From: Trinickia diaoshuihuensis
Lineage (GTDB): Bacteria; Pseudomonadota; Gammaproteobacteria; Burkholderiales; Burkholderiaceae
NCBI RefSeq assembly: GCF_003390925.1
Contig: NZ_QUBS01000033.1
Coordinates: forward strand, 1 to 64,000
Direction of reading: 5' to 3'
DNA: 64,000 nt
A model generated the notes under the pieces. It made no database searches. It had not been told where the DNA came from and saw nothing but the letters and a program-made list of their open reading frames with translations. The translations under genes and the position numbers were made by a program. Within the stretch, counting starts at the first letter, position 1. The number at the start of each line of letters is the position of its first letter. This document shows, piece by piece, positions 8,915 to 16,103 of the stretch.

Positions 8915-9427
8915 CTAGCCCAGTTCGCGCACTCGGGAACGCCCCGCGTCCGTGGCGCGGCGCGACCGCGTAACCGAATATTGCAAGGTGGAGGCCTGCA
9001 GCATCGCGTCGAAGCTCACCGGCTCTTCGGCCGGATGCACGACGAGCCTCGCGCGGATCACGAAGTACAGCGCGTTCGTCGATTGCTCGTTGACTTCGAG
9101 CGAGACGCGGACGTCTTGCAAGCGCGGCTCGTGCCGCGCGATCGCCTGTTCGATCGACTCGCAGATGAACGTGCGATCGTAATGGCTTGCCAAGCTCAGA
9201 CCCGCGAAATCGTTCAAGCCGTAAGTCAACACCGATCGTTGACACTCGGGCAGCTTCGCGAGCGCCTCTTCCGTCAACACGATGCGGGTATTGAGCAATG
9301 CCTCGACGTCGCGCGCCACGCGGCCCTTCAACTCGTCGAGCGACCACTGGCGCATCGCCGCGGACGCGGGCGAGCGAGGATCGTCGTCGAAAAGTTTATC
9401 GAGCAAGCTCGGTTCGAAGCGCTTCAT
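8915..9427 (-). CDS. tssE: TssE, gp25-like T6SS baseplate protein
   Basis: 170 residues belonging to the phage T4 gp25/lysozyme-like baseplate family. Visible features are an N-terminal FEPSLLDKLFDDDP motif (about 4-17), a central LNTRIVLTEEAL segment, SVLTYGLNDFAG, and the IEQAIARHEPRLQDVRVSLE helix-strand region typical of gp25. TssE nucleates sheath polymerisation on the baseplate. It lies between hcp (90 bp upstream) and tssF in the minus-strand operon. Confidence 0.92.
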   Translation of the reverse strand: MKRFEPSLLDKLFDDDPRSPASAAMRQWSLDELKGRVARDVEALLNTRIVLTEEALAKLPECQRSVLTYGLNDFAGLSLASHYDRTFICESIEQAIARHEPRLQDVRVSLEVNEQSTNALYFVIRARLVVHPAEEPVSFDAMLQASTLQYSVTRSRRATDAGRSRVRELG

Positions 9428-9517
9428 CGGGCAGCGTGCTCACATCAATCCGGTATTACGAACGCCGCGCGCCCATCCCGCGGCGAGCGGCGTATCGTTC
9501 CCGACTAGGGTCCCGAC

Positions 9518-10021
9518 TTAGACCGCGTAGGTCTTGTCGTTCTTCGTCAGGCTCCACGCGCCTTGCGCGTTACCGCCTTGACCGCCGCCAACCTTCTGTT
9601 GCGTGTACTTCCATTGCACGGCGGCGTACTTCAGCGAGAACTGCTCCGTCGGCAGCCCTTCGCCGACGACGCTCGGCGTCACGCTCGAAATGATCACGTA
9701 CTTCATCTTGATTTCGAGGTACTTGACGCGGTTGCCTTCGCCGTCCGAGCGCATGAAGTCGACCGTCACTTCGTCGAACGTCGTACCGCCCGAGGCGTGT
9801 TGGTACAGCAGCGGGCTCACGACGTCGATGTCCTTCGTGAACACCATGTCGCCGTGCTCGCAACGCTCCGCCGTACCGCCGCCGGCCGTCGATGCCGTTG
9901 CCGAGCGCGGCTGGACGATCGAGTGATTCCACGAGCTGATCTCGATCCAGTCCTTGTGGTCCTTGTCGGCCGACTCGCCCTTGATGGCGGGATTGCCAAA
10001 CTTCAGATAGACGTCTTTCAT
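9518..10021 (-). CDS. tssD: Hcp (TssD), T6SS inner-tube protein
   Basis: 167 residues, typical Hcp size. The N-terminus MKDVYLKFGNPAIKGES and the core WIEISSWNHSIVQPRSAT, then GEGNRVKYLEIKMKYVIISS, match the Hcp1 beta-barrel family that forms stacked hexameric rings inside the sheath and is secreted. The start is preceded by GGGAG about 10 bases upstream. It follows tssC after an 80-bp gap containing a G/C-rich hairpin (10060-10076). That gap could allow separate mRNA stability for this highly expressed gene. No extension domain is fused, so this is a structural Hcp, not an evolved effector Hcp. Confidence 0.95.
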   Translation of the reverse strand: MKDVYLKFGNPAIKGESADKDHKDWIEISSWNHSIVQPRSATASTAGGGTAERCEHGDMVFTKDIDVVSPLLYQHASGGTTFDEVTVDFMRSDGEGNRVKYLEIKMKYVIISSVTPSVVGEGLPTEQFSLKYAAVQWKYTQQKVGGGQGGNAQGAWSLTKNDKTYAV

Positions 10022-10059
10022 GAGTTGCTAACTCCCAGGTAGCGGTTTATAAGCAGCCT

Positions 10060-10076
10060 CGGGCCGCCTGGGCCCG
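10060..10076 (-). other. G/C-rich intercistronic hairpin upstream of hcp
   Basis: CGGGCC and GGCCCG arms (6 bp) flank a 5-nt loop in the 80-bp tssC-hcp gap. There is no T-run, so it is not a normal terminator. A stabilising 5' structure or processing site for the hcp transcript is possible but unproven. Confidence 0.3.
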
Positions 10077-10101
10077 GGCCGCGCTCGGAATGGTTCTTGG
10101 T

Positions 10102-11592
10102 TTACGCGCCGGCTGCTTTCGGCAGATCGGCGACGAGCCGCAGCGAGATCGACAATTCGTCGAGCTGGAAATGCGGCCGCAAGAAAGCGACGGAGCGGTA
10201 CGAGCCCGGCTTGCCCGGAATCTCGGACACTTGGATCGACGCCTCGCGCAGCGGGAACTGCGCCTTTTGCTCCTGCGTTGCGTTATCGTCGAGCAATACG
10301 TACTGTGCAACCCAACGATTGAGAAACTGTTCGACGTTTTGCGCGGACGCGAAGCTGCCGATCTTGTCGCGCATCATCGCCTTCAGATAGTGCGCCACGC
10401 GCGAGACCGAGAAGATGTACTGAAGCTGCGCCGACAGCACGGCGTTCGCGTTCGCGCTATCGGTGTTGTACTTCTTCGGCCGTTGCACCGACTGCGCCGC
10501 GAAAAACGCCGCGTAATCGGAGTTCTTGCAGTGCACGAGCGGAATGAACCCAAGATCGCTGAGTTCCTTCTCGCGCCGGTCGGTGATCGCGATTTCGGTC
10601 GGGCACTTCAGCGCGATTTCACCGTCGTCGGTCTTGAAGGTATGCGTCGGCAGGTCCTCGACGAGGCCGCCGCCCTCCACGCCGCGAATCGCCGCGCACC
10701 AGCCGAAATCGTCGAACGCGGCGGTCAGCCGCGTGGCGAACGCCCAAGCGGCATTACACCAGAGGTACTTGCTGTGGTCGGAGCCGTCGACGTTCTCGAC
10801 GAAGTTGAACGTTTCCGCGATGAGGCCGTCCTTCGGGTGAAACGGCAGCCGGCCCAGATAGCGCGGCAGCGTGAGGCCGACATAACGCGAATCTTCCGAC
10901 TCGCGGAACGACTTCCACTTCGCGTATTCGACCGTATCGAAGATCTTGCCCAGATCGCGCGGCTTGCCGAGGTCGGCGAACGATTCGAGTCCGAGCAGCT
11001 CGGGCGAGGCCGACGTGATGAACGGCGCGTGCGCCGCCGCCGCGACATGCGACATCTGCTCGATGAAGTACATGTCCTCGGGCTGACGCGTCAGTTCGAA
11101 GTCGCCGATCAGCGTGCCGAACGGCGCGCCGCCGAACGTGCCGAACTCTTCTTCGTACACCTTTTTGAACAGCGCGCTCTGATCGAACTCGGAAGCGGCC
11201 TTGAAATCGCGCACGATTTCGCGCTTGTTCGCGTTGAGCACACGGATCTTGATCGTCGAACCCGTGTTGCTTTCTTTGCACAGGTAATTGAGCCCGCGCC
11301 AGGTGCTTTCCATGCGCTGGAACTCGGGCGCGTGCATGACCTCGCTAAGCTGGGCCGACAAGAGGCGGTCGAGCTCGGCGATGCGCGCGTCGATGGTGGC
11401 GGACAGGTTGTCCGAGACGACGACCGTGCCGTCCATGACCTGGTGCACGAGCTCGCCGATCAGATCTTTCGCACGCGCATGCTCGGAATCGGATTTCGCA
11501 ACCTTGCTCTTTTCGACGATCTCGTCGAGCAGCGACGTGCTAGCACCCGCTTGCGCGGCGCCGGCGGGAGCCGTGGCCGTTTGTTGATTCAT
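10102..11592 (-). CDS. tssC: TssC, T6SS sheath large subunit
   Basis: 496 residues from the ATG at 11592 (MNQQTATAP); fifteen further in-frame codons upstream are not needed. TssC with TssB makes the contractile sheath. Visible family features are LDRLLSAQLSEVMHAPEFQ followed by MESTWRGLNYL, SFRESEDSRYVGLTLPRYLGRLP, and the C-terminal SYRSVAFLRPHFQLDELSISLRLV strand involved in the sheath handshake. It starts 19 bp after the tssB stop and is co-transcribed with it. Confidence 0.95.
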   Translation of the reverse strand: MNQQTATAPAGAAQAGASTSLLDEIVEKSKVAKSDSEHARAKDLIGELVHQVMDGTVVVSDNLSATIDARIAELDRLLSAQLSEVMHAPEFQRMESTWRGLNYLCKESNTGSTIKIRVLNANKREIVRDFKAASEFDQSALFKKVYEEEFGTFGGAPFGTLIGDFELTRQPEDMYFIEQMSHVAAAAHAPFITSASPELLGLESFADLGKPRDLGKIFDTVEYAKWKSFRESEDSRYVGLTLPRYLGRLPFHPKDGLIAETFNFVENVDGSDHSKYLWCNAAWAFATRLTAAFDDFGWCAAIRGVEGGGLVEDLPTHTFKTDDGEIALKCPTEIAITDRREKELSDLGFIPLVHCKNSDYAAFFAAQSVQRPKKYNTDSANANAVLSAQLQYIFSVSRVAHYLKAMMRDKIGSFASAQNVEQFLNRWVAQYVLLDDNATQEQKAQFPLREASIQVSEIPGKPGSYRSVAFLRPHFQLDELSISLRLVADLPKAAGA

Positions 11593-11611
11593 GCTGACAC
11601 CCCGCTTTCGG

Positions 11612-12142
11612 TTATTCGCCTTGCTTGTCTTCGCCATCGCCGCGCGCGCCGGTCTCGCCGGCCAGCGCCTGCAACTGCTGCGTATTCGCGAGCACTTCGC
11701 TCAGCAGGCTTTCGAGCTTGTCGTTGCTCGCGAGCTTGTTGCGCAGATCGGCCAGCTTCGAACGGGCTTCGAGCAAACGGCGCAGGGGCTCGATCTGCTG
11801 GACCACGGCGTCGGGCCCGAAGTCGTCCATCGAGCGGAAACGCAGATCCACGCCGAACGTGCCGCCCGCTTCGGTCAGCTCGTTCTTGACCTGGAACGCC
11901 GCGCGCGGCTCGACGCCCTTCATGACGTCGTCGAAATTGTCGCGGTCGATGCTGACGAATTTGCGATCGCGCAGCTTGGGCTGCTCGATCTCCGATTGCC
12001 CGCCGAGGTCCGCGACGACCCCCACGACGAACGGCAGTTCCTTGACCTCGATCGCGTCGCCGCGCTCCACTTCATAGGTCAACTGCACGCGCGGCGGCCG
12101 CACTTTCTGCAGGCGTTTTTGAATGCTTTCTTTCTTCGCCAT
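11612..12142 (-). CDS. tssB: TssB, T6SS sheath small subunit
   Basis: 176 residues with the family signature KVRPPRVQLTYEVERGDAIE near the N-terminus, ELPFVVGVVADL, and a C-terminal LLEARSKLADLRNKLASND helix. TssB wraps TssC to form the sheath protomer and its N-terminal helix contributes to ClpV access after contraction. It is separated by 37 bp from the upstream lipoprotein gene and by 19 bp from tssC. Confidence 0.95.
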   Translation of the reverse strand: MAKKESIQKRLQKVRPPRVQLTYEVERGDAIEVKELPFVVGVVADLGGQSEIEQPKLRDRKFVSIDRDNFDDVMKGVEPRAAFQVKNELTEAGGTFGVDLRFRSMDDFGPDAVVQQIEPLRRLLEARSKLADLRNKLASNDKLESLLSEVLANTQQLQALAGETGARGDGEDKQGE

Positions 12143-12179
12143 CGATGACTCCCCGAAGCGACTAGGTCAAAAGGACCGA

Positions 12180-12866
12180 TCAGCGAAGCGCACTGAAGGG
12201 ATCGGATGCGCCGCCGCTCTTGGCGGCCTGAGCCGGTGCGGCCGGCTTGGCCGGCGGCGCGCTGGGCGCCGGCGTAGGCGTGGGCGCGGCCGCGTCGGTG
12301 TCGGCCGCCTTGTCCGCGCCGGGCTTTTGCGCGGCGGCAACCGGACGGCGCACATAACGGCGCTTCTTCACGGCCGGCTTCTTATCGACTTCCTCGGGGA
12401 ACAACGTGCTCTCGCCGAGCGTATCGCGCAGTTGATGCGCGAGCACGGCCGCGTCCGATTTGGCGTCGCCCGCGAGCGCCGCATCTTGACGCAACTGACC
12501 CAGCGATTCCGTCGCCACGCGCAGGCCGCTCACGGCCAGCACGCTCTTCGCGTCGCGATCGCTCTGATCGCGCGACAGCGCTTCTTGCGCCGCCACGATC
12601 GCTTGTCCGTAGTGCGCTTGCTGGAATTGGATCTGCGCGATGCGCGACCAAGGTTCCTCGCGCGTCGGGTCCGTCTTCGTCAGTTGGTCATAGAGCGCGA
12701 GCGCGCGAGCTTGGTCGCCGCCCTTCGCCACGGCATCGGCATCGGACAAGGCTTTATTGAAAGCCTCGGGAGACGCTTGCCCGCCCGAGTTCTGAGTCGC
12801 GCAGCCGGCCATCGCGGCGCACACGAGCACCACCGCGGAAAATTGAGAAAGTCGTTGTTTCATCAT
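12180..12866 (-). CDS. TPR-containing lipoprotein, first gene of the tss operon
   Basis: 228 residues. A signal peptide ends in a lipobox, AMAGC, with Cys22 as the lipidation site; the following residues are Ala-Thr, without Asp at +2. Residues about 35-130 contain TPR-like helix pairs (ALALYDQLTKTDPTREEPWSRIAQIQFQ, then YGQAIVAAQEALSRD). The last 60 residues are a Lys/Arg patch (KKPAVKKRRYVRR) followed by an Ala/Pro/Thr low-complexity tail. It leads the operon, 37 bp before tssB. Periplasmic TPR proteins next to tssB have been linked to positioning of T6SS assembly (TslA in Acinetobacter, reported also in Burkholderia, from memory). That equivalence is an inference here. Confidence 0.8.
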   Translation of the reverse strand: MMKQRLSQFSAVVLVCAAMAGCATQNSGGQASPEAFNKALSDADAVAKGGDQARALALYDQLTKTDPTREEPWSRIAQIQFQQAHYGQAIVAAQEALSRDQSDRDAKSVLAVSGLRVATESLGQLRQDAALAGDAKSDAAVLAHQLRDTLGESTLFPEEVDKKPAVKKRRYVRRPVAAAQKPGADKAADTDAAAPTPTPAPSAPPAKPAAPAQAAKSGGASDPFSALR

Positions 12867-12941
12867 TCTTACTTACTGCCAAGCAGCTTATTAATTCTCG
12901 GGAGGGAAACCGCAACTTTGCTTTGCGGTGAGTGCGCGCGT

Positions 12942-12970
12942 ATAGTACCGGCCAATTTTCGATAATTCAA
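12942..12970 (-). promoter_or_regulatory. Candidate sigma-70 promoter for the TPR-tssBCDEFGHA operon
   Basis: On the minus strand TTGAAT (complement of 12965-12970) and TACTAT (complement of 12942-12947) are separated by exactly 17 bp. Transcription would start near 12935, giving a leader of about 70 nt before the lipoprotein ATG at 12866. Confidence 0.5.
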
Positions 12971-13122
12971 CTGGCCCGCATCGAATGAGAATCGTCCGGT
13001 TTTCAATGCGGGCGAATATCTCGGATAGCCGGATTGAGGATGCTGAAATAATTTCCGAATGAATGAGCAATAGAATTGGGAAGAGGAAAAAATTTCCACA
13101 AGCCCCGCGTTCGATCGAGATA

Positions 13123-13145
13123 GACAAACTTGTCCGTCGTGACGG
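13123..13145. promoter_or_regulatory. Two abutting short palindromes upstream of tssJ
   Basis: GACAA-AC-TTGTC (13123-13134) runs into CCGTC-GT-GACGG (13134-13145), sharing one base. Both are perfect 5-bp arms around 2-bp centres, and their centres lie about 11 bp, one helical turn, apart. They lie about 85 bp before the tssJ start, a plausible place for a dimeric regulator. No regulator gene is in the window. Confidence 0.35.
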
Positions 13146-13228
13146 ATCATCTGCGCGGCGTGGCATTGGCAACCGCCATTCGAACGCGGTTGAATGGATA
13201 AACGCGGCAACTTGCACGGGGTACTGGC

Positions 13229-13861
13229 GTGAGTCGTAAAGTTTGGGGATATCGATGGGGGTCGCGCCTCGCATGGCCGCTTGCCGTGTGCGCGCTACTG
13301 GGCGGCTGCGCGGCCGGCGTTTCCGTGCTCGGCGCCGCGGCTTCCACGGCGCTGCAGGCCGCCGGCATCGGCAAGCCGCCCGTGCCCGATTCGCAAAAGC
13401 CGCCTCGCGACATCCCGCTCACGCTGGCCGCGGCGTCCAATCTGAACGCCGCCAACGACAACCATCCGCTCGCGCTCGTCGTGCGCCTCTACGCGTTGAA
13501 GGACCCCACCTCGTTCCAGCAGGCGCCGTTCGACACGTTCACCGACCCGGCCAAGGAAAAGAACGCGCTCGGGGCCGATTTGCTCAGTGTCCGAGAAGTG
13601 ACGCTCATTCCCGGCCAGCATTACAAAATGACCGAAAAAGTCACGTACGAAGCGCAAGCGTTCGGCGTTGTCGCATTGTTCCGCGACCCCGCGCTGCAGC
13701 GTTGGAAATTCGCCTTCGATCCGGCTAAATCGGAGAAATCCGGCATAATGATCGGCCTTCACAACTGCGCGATGACCGTCACGAGCGGCGCAGTCATCTC
13801 GCCCGATCCGCAATTGCCGATGCAAGCGCTCAATCTGCTCTCGTCCGTGACATGCGGCTAG
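13229..13861 (+). CDS. tssJ: TssJ, T6SS outer-membrane lipoprotein
   Basis: 210 residues from a GTG start. A signal peptide ends in the lipobox LLGGC, so Cys27 should be lipidated. The mature protein has the TssJ beta-sandwich character: NDNHPLALVVRLYALKDPTSFQQAPF, then VREVTLIPGQHYKMTEKV and GVVALFRDPALQRWKFAFD. It anchors the TssL-TssM complex to the outer membrane. It is the first gene of the plus-strand tssJKL group, with a 90-bp gap before tssK. It is somewhat longer than many TssJ proteins because of an Ala/Gly-rich segment after the lipobox. Confidence 0.92.
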   Translation: MSRKVWGYRWGSRLAWPLAVCALLGGCAAGVSVLGAAASTALQAAGIGKPPVPDSQKPPRDIPLTLAAASNLNAANDNHPLALVVRLYALKDPTSFQQAPFDTFTDPAKEKNALGADLLSVREVTLIPGQHYKMTEKVTYEAQAFGVVALFRDPALQRWKFAFDPAKSEKSGIMIGLHNCAMTVTSGAVISPDPQLPMQALNLLSSVTCG

Positions 13862-13951
13862 TGCGCCGGCGCAAGATCCGTTGTACGGCGAGCGGCGGCT
13901 CGTCGCGGCGAGCGCCTGTGCGATATACGAAAACCTGACAGTGAAATCGAG

Positions 13952-15298
13952 ATGAGTTATTCGGCGAAATTGCTTTGGGGCGAGGGGCTCTTTCTGCGGC
14001 CCCAGCATTTCCAACAACAAGACGCCTACCACGAGGCGCGCTTGTTCGAATCGATACGCGCGATCCAGCCGTTCAACTGGGGCCTGCGCAGCGTACGGTT
14101 CGACGCCGATGCGCTGGCGAACAATCTGCTGCGCCTATCCGAGCTCTCCCTCGTGTTTCCCGACGGCACGCTCTACTCCGCGCCGCTGGCCGACGAATTG
14201 CCGCAACCGGTCGCGCTCGATACGCTGCCCGAGGGCGTGGGCGAGTTCATGTTCTATCTCGCGCTGCATCCGCTGCGCGAGACGGGCGGCAATTGCACCG
14301 ACGACGAAGCGAACGGCTTCGTGTCGCGTTACGCATCCAAGCAAACGAGCGTCCCCGATCAATTCACCGATGCGGCCGTCGCCAATCTGACGTTCCTCAA
14401 GACGCGCGTGAAGCTGATCAGCCATACGGAGCCGCGCGCGCAATTGCACGCCGTGCCGCTCGCCCGGCTGCGCCGCACGGCGACGTCGGGGTTCGAGCTC
14501 GACGACGCGTTCGTGCCGCCGTGCATGGCCGTCGAGGCTTCGCCGATTTTGCATCAGCGGCTGCGGCAACTGATCGACGCACTGCAAGCGAAAGTGAGCG
14601 CGCTGTACGGCTTTCACCGCGAGCCGACGAAGAACATCATCGAATTCCGCTCGGGCGACATCGCTTCGTTCTGGCTGCTGCATACGGCCAACGGCGCGGT
14701 CGCCTCGCTCGTGCATTTGCTGCAGCAACCGACGCTGCATCCGGAGCGCCTGTTTCAAGAGTTGCTGCGCCTGGCCGGTCAATTGATGACGTTTTCCAAG
14801 CGCTACGCGTTGGCCGACCTGCCCGCCTACCGGCACGACGACCCGGGCGCCGGTTTCGCGCTGCTCGATACGATCGTGCGCGACCTGCTGGAAACGGTCA
14901 TCTCCACGCGCTACTTCGCGATCGCACTCGACGAGGTGCGTCCGTCGTTCCACGTCGGTCGCCTCGACTCGGGCAAGATCGACGAAAAAACCACGTTCTT
15001 CCTGGCCGTCTCGGCCGACATGCCGGCCGTCGAACTCGTCGACGCCGTGCCCGCGCGCTTCAAGGTGGGTGCGCCCGACGACGTCGACAAGCTCGTGCTG
15101 TCCGCCATGCCGGGCGTGCGTCTCGTCTATACGCCGCAGGTGCCGCCGGCCGTGCCCGTGCGGCCCGGCGCCTGTTATTTCGCGTTCGAATCGCGCAGTA
15201 GCCTTTACGACCGGATGCTGCAAGCGCAATCGGCCATGATCTACGCGCCGTCCGGCATCAACGACCTCAAACTCGAACTTATCGCGGTCACGTCATGA
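13952..15298 (+). CDS. tssK: TssK, T6SS baseplate-membrane complex adaptor
   Basis: 448 residues with the unmistakable opening AKLLWGEGLFLRPQHFQQQD (residues 4-23). The shell domain is followed by the RSSLYDRMLQAQSAMIYAP C-terminal domain that contacts the membrane complex. TssK trimers link baseplate wedges to TssL/TssM and resemble phage receptor-binding proteins. The stop overlaps the tssL start by 4 bp (ATGA), so the two are translationally coupled. Confidence 0.95.
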   Translation: MSYSAKLLWGEGLFLRPQHFQQQDAYHEARLFESIRAIQPFNWGLRSVRFDADALANNLLRLSELSLVFPDGTLYSAPLADELPQPVALDTLPEGVGEFMFYLALHPLRETGGNCTDDEANGFVSRYASKQTSVPDQFTDAAVANLTFLKTRVKLISHTEPRAQLHAVPLARLRRTATSGFELDDAFVPPCMAVEASPILHQRLRQLIDALQAKVSALYGFHREPTKNIIEFRSGDIASFWLLHTANGAVASLVHLLQQPTLHPERLFQELLRLAGQLMTFSKRYALADLPAYRHDDPGAGFALLDTIVRDLLETVISTRYFAIALDEVRPSFHVGRLDSGKIDEKTTFFLAVSADMPAVELVDAVPARFKVGAPDDVDKLVLSAMPGVRLVYTPQVPPAVPVRPGACYFAFESRSSLYDRMLQAQSAMIYAPSGINDLKLELIAVTS

Positions 15299-16077
15299 GT
15301 CAAATGCCTTCGCTGTTCGGCGCCAGCGCGCCGTCGCCCGCGCCGCCCTCGGCTTCGGCCGAGGCGAACGTCCAAGCACGTTCGCTGCGCGATCTGCTGT
15401 ACGACGGCTTTTTCATGGTGTTTTTGCTGAAGCAAGGACGCGAACCCGACGATGCGGGCGAGTTCAGCGCCCGCGTCCAGGCGTTCCTCGCCGACTTCGA
15501 GCGCGGCGCGAAAAAGCTCGGCGCGCCGGCCGACGACATCTACGCCTCGAAGTTCGCGTTTTGCGCGGCCATCGACGAAGCGGTACTCGCCTCGCCGTTC
15601 AAGATCCGCGCCGAATGGGAACGCCGGCCGTTGCAGCTCGTCTTGTTCGGCGAGCAATTGGCCGGCGAGAAATTCTTCGAGCTGCTCGAATCGTGCCGGG
15701 CGCAAGGCCCGGCGCGGCTGCAATCGCTCGAAGTCTTTCACTTGTGCTTGCTGCTCGGCTTTCAAGGCAAGTACTTGCTCGAAGGGCCCGAAAAGCTCGC
15801 TTATCTGACGGGACGGCTCGGCGATGAAATCGCCCAGATGAAAGGCAAGCGCGCGCCGTTCGCGCCGCATTGGGCGTTGCCCGATCAGATCGCGCACCGG
15901 CTCAAGCACGAATTGCCGCTCTGGACGATCGGCGCGGTGTTCGCGCTCGTCGCCTTGGGCGCCTATTTCGGCTTGAATTCCTACCTGCGCGCCTCGACGA
16001 TGCGCACGCTCGCGCCCTACTCGCAACTGATCCAGCCCGAAGCGCAATCGGCCAACCTGACGATTTCGCTGCCGTAG
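15295..16077 (+). CDS. tssL: TssL, T6SS inner-membrane DotU-family protein
   Basis: 260 residues. The cytoplasmic hook domain covers about 25-190 (RSLRDLLYDGFFMVFLLKQG, then FCAAIDEAVLASPF and LLGFQGKYLLEG). One transmembrane segment near 208-228 (WTIGAVFALVALGAYFGL) is followed by a short periplasmic tail of about 30 residues. There is no C-terminal peptidoglycan-binding domain, which fits with the separate OmpA/BON protein in this cluster supplying that function. It is last of tssJKL; tssM is not here but probably at the window's left edge. Confidence 0.93.
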   Translation: MSQMPSLFGASAPSPAPPSASAEANVQARSLRDLLYDGFFMVFLLKQGREPDDAGEFSARVQAFLADFERGAKKLGAPADDIYASKFAFCAAIDEAVLASPFKIRAEWERRPLQLVLFGEQLAGEKFFELLESCRAQGPARLQSLEVFHLCLLLGFQGKYLLEGPEKLAYLTGRLGDEIAQMKGKRAPFAPHWALPDQIAHRLKHELPLWTIGAVFALVALGAYFGLNSYLRASTMRTLAPYSQLIQPEAQSANLTISLP

Positions 16078-16103
16078 CCCACAAACGGGGCAGGCGCCGG
16101 CGG

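Larger units (their letters stand above)
12867..13228. other. Divergent control region between the tssB-side operon and tssJKL
   Basis: 362 bp without a credible gene and clearly richer in A/T than its surroundings, as expected for a promoter region or a place bound by silencers. It holds a candidate sigma-70 promoter reading left (12942-12970) and two abutting small palindromes (13123-13145) nearer tssJ. No convincing -24/-12 sigma-54 element was seen on either strand. Confidence 0.7.

Noticed and set aside
12867-13228. Sigma-54 (-24/-12) promoter for the T6SS operons
   Set aside because: TGGC-N-GC-like strings such as those at about 13160-13175 do not give TGGCAC-N5-TTGCA with proper spacing.
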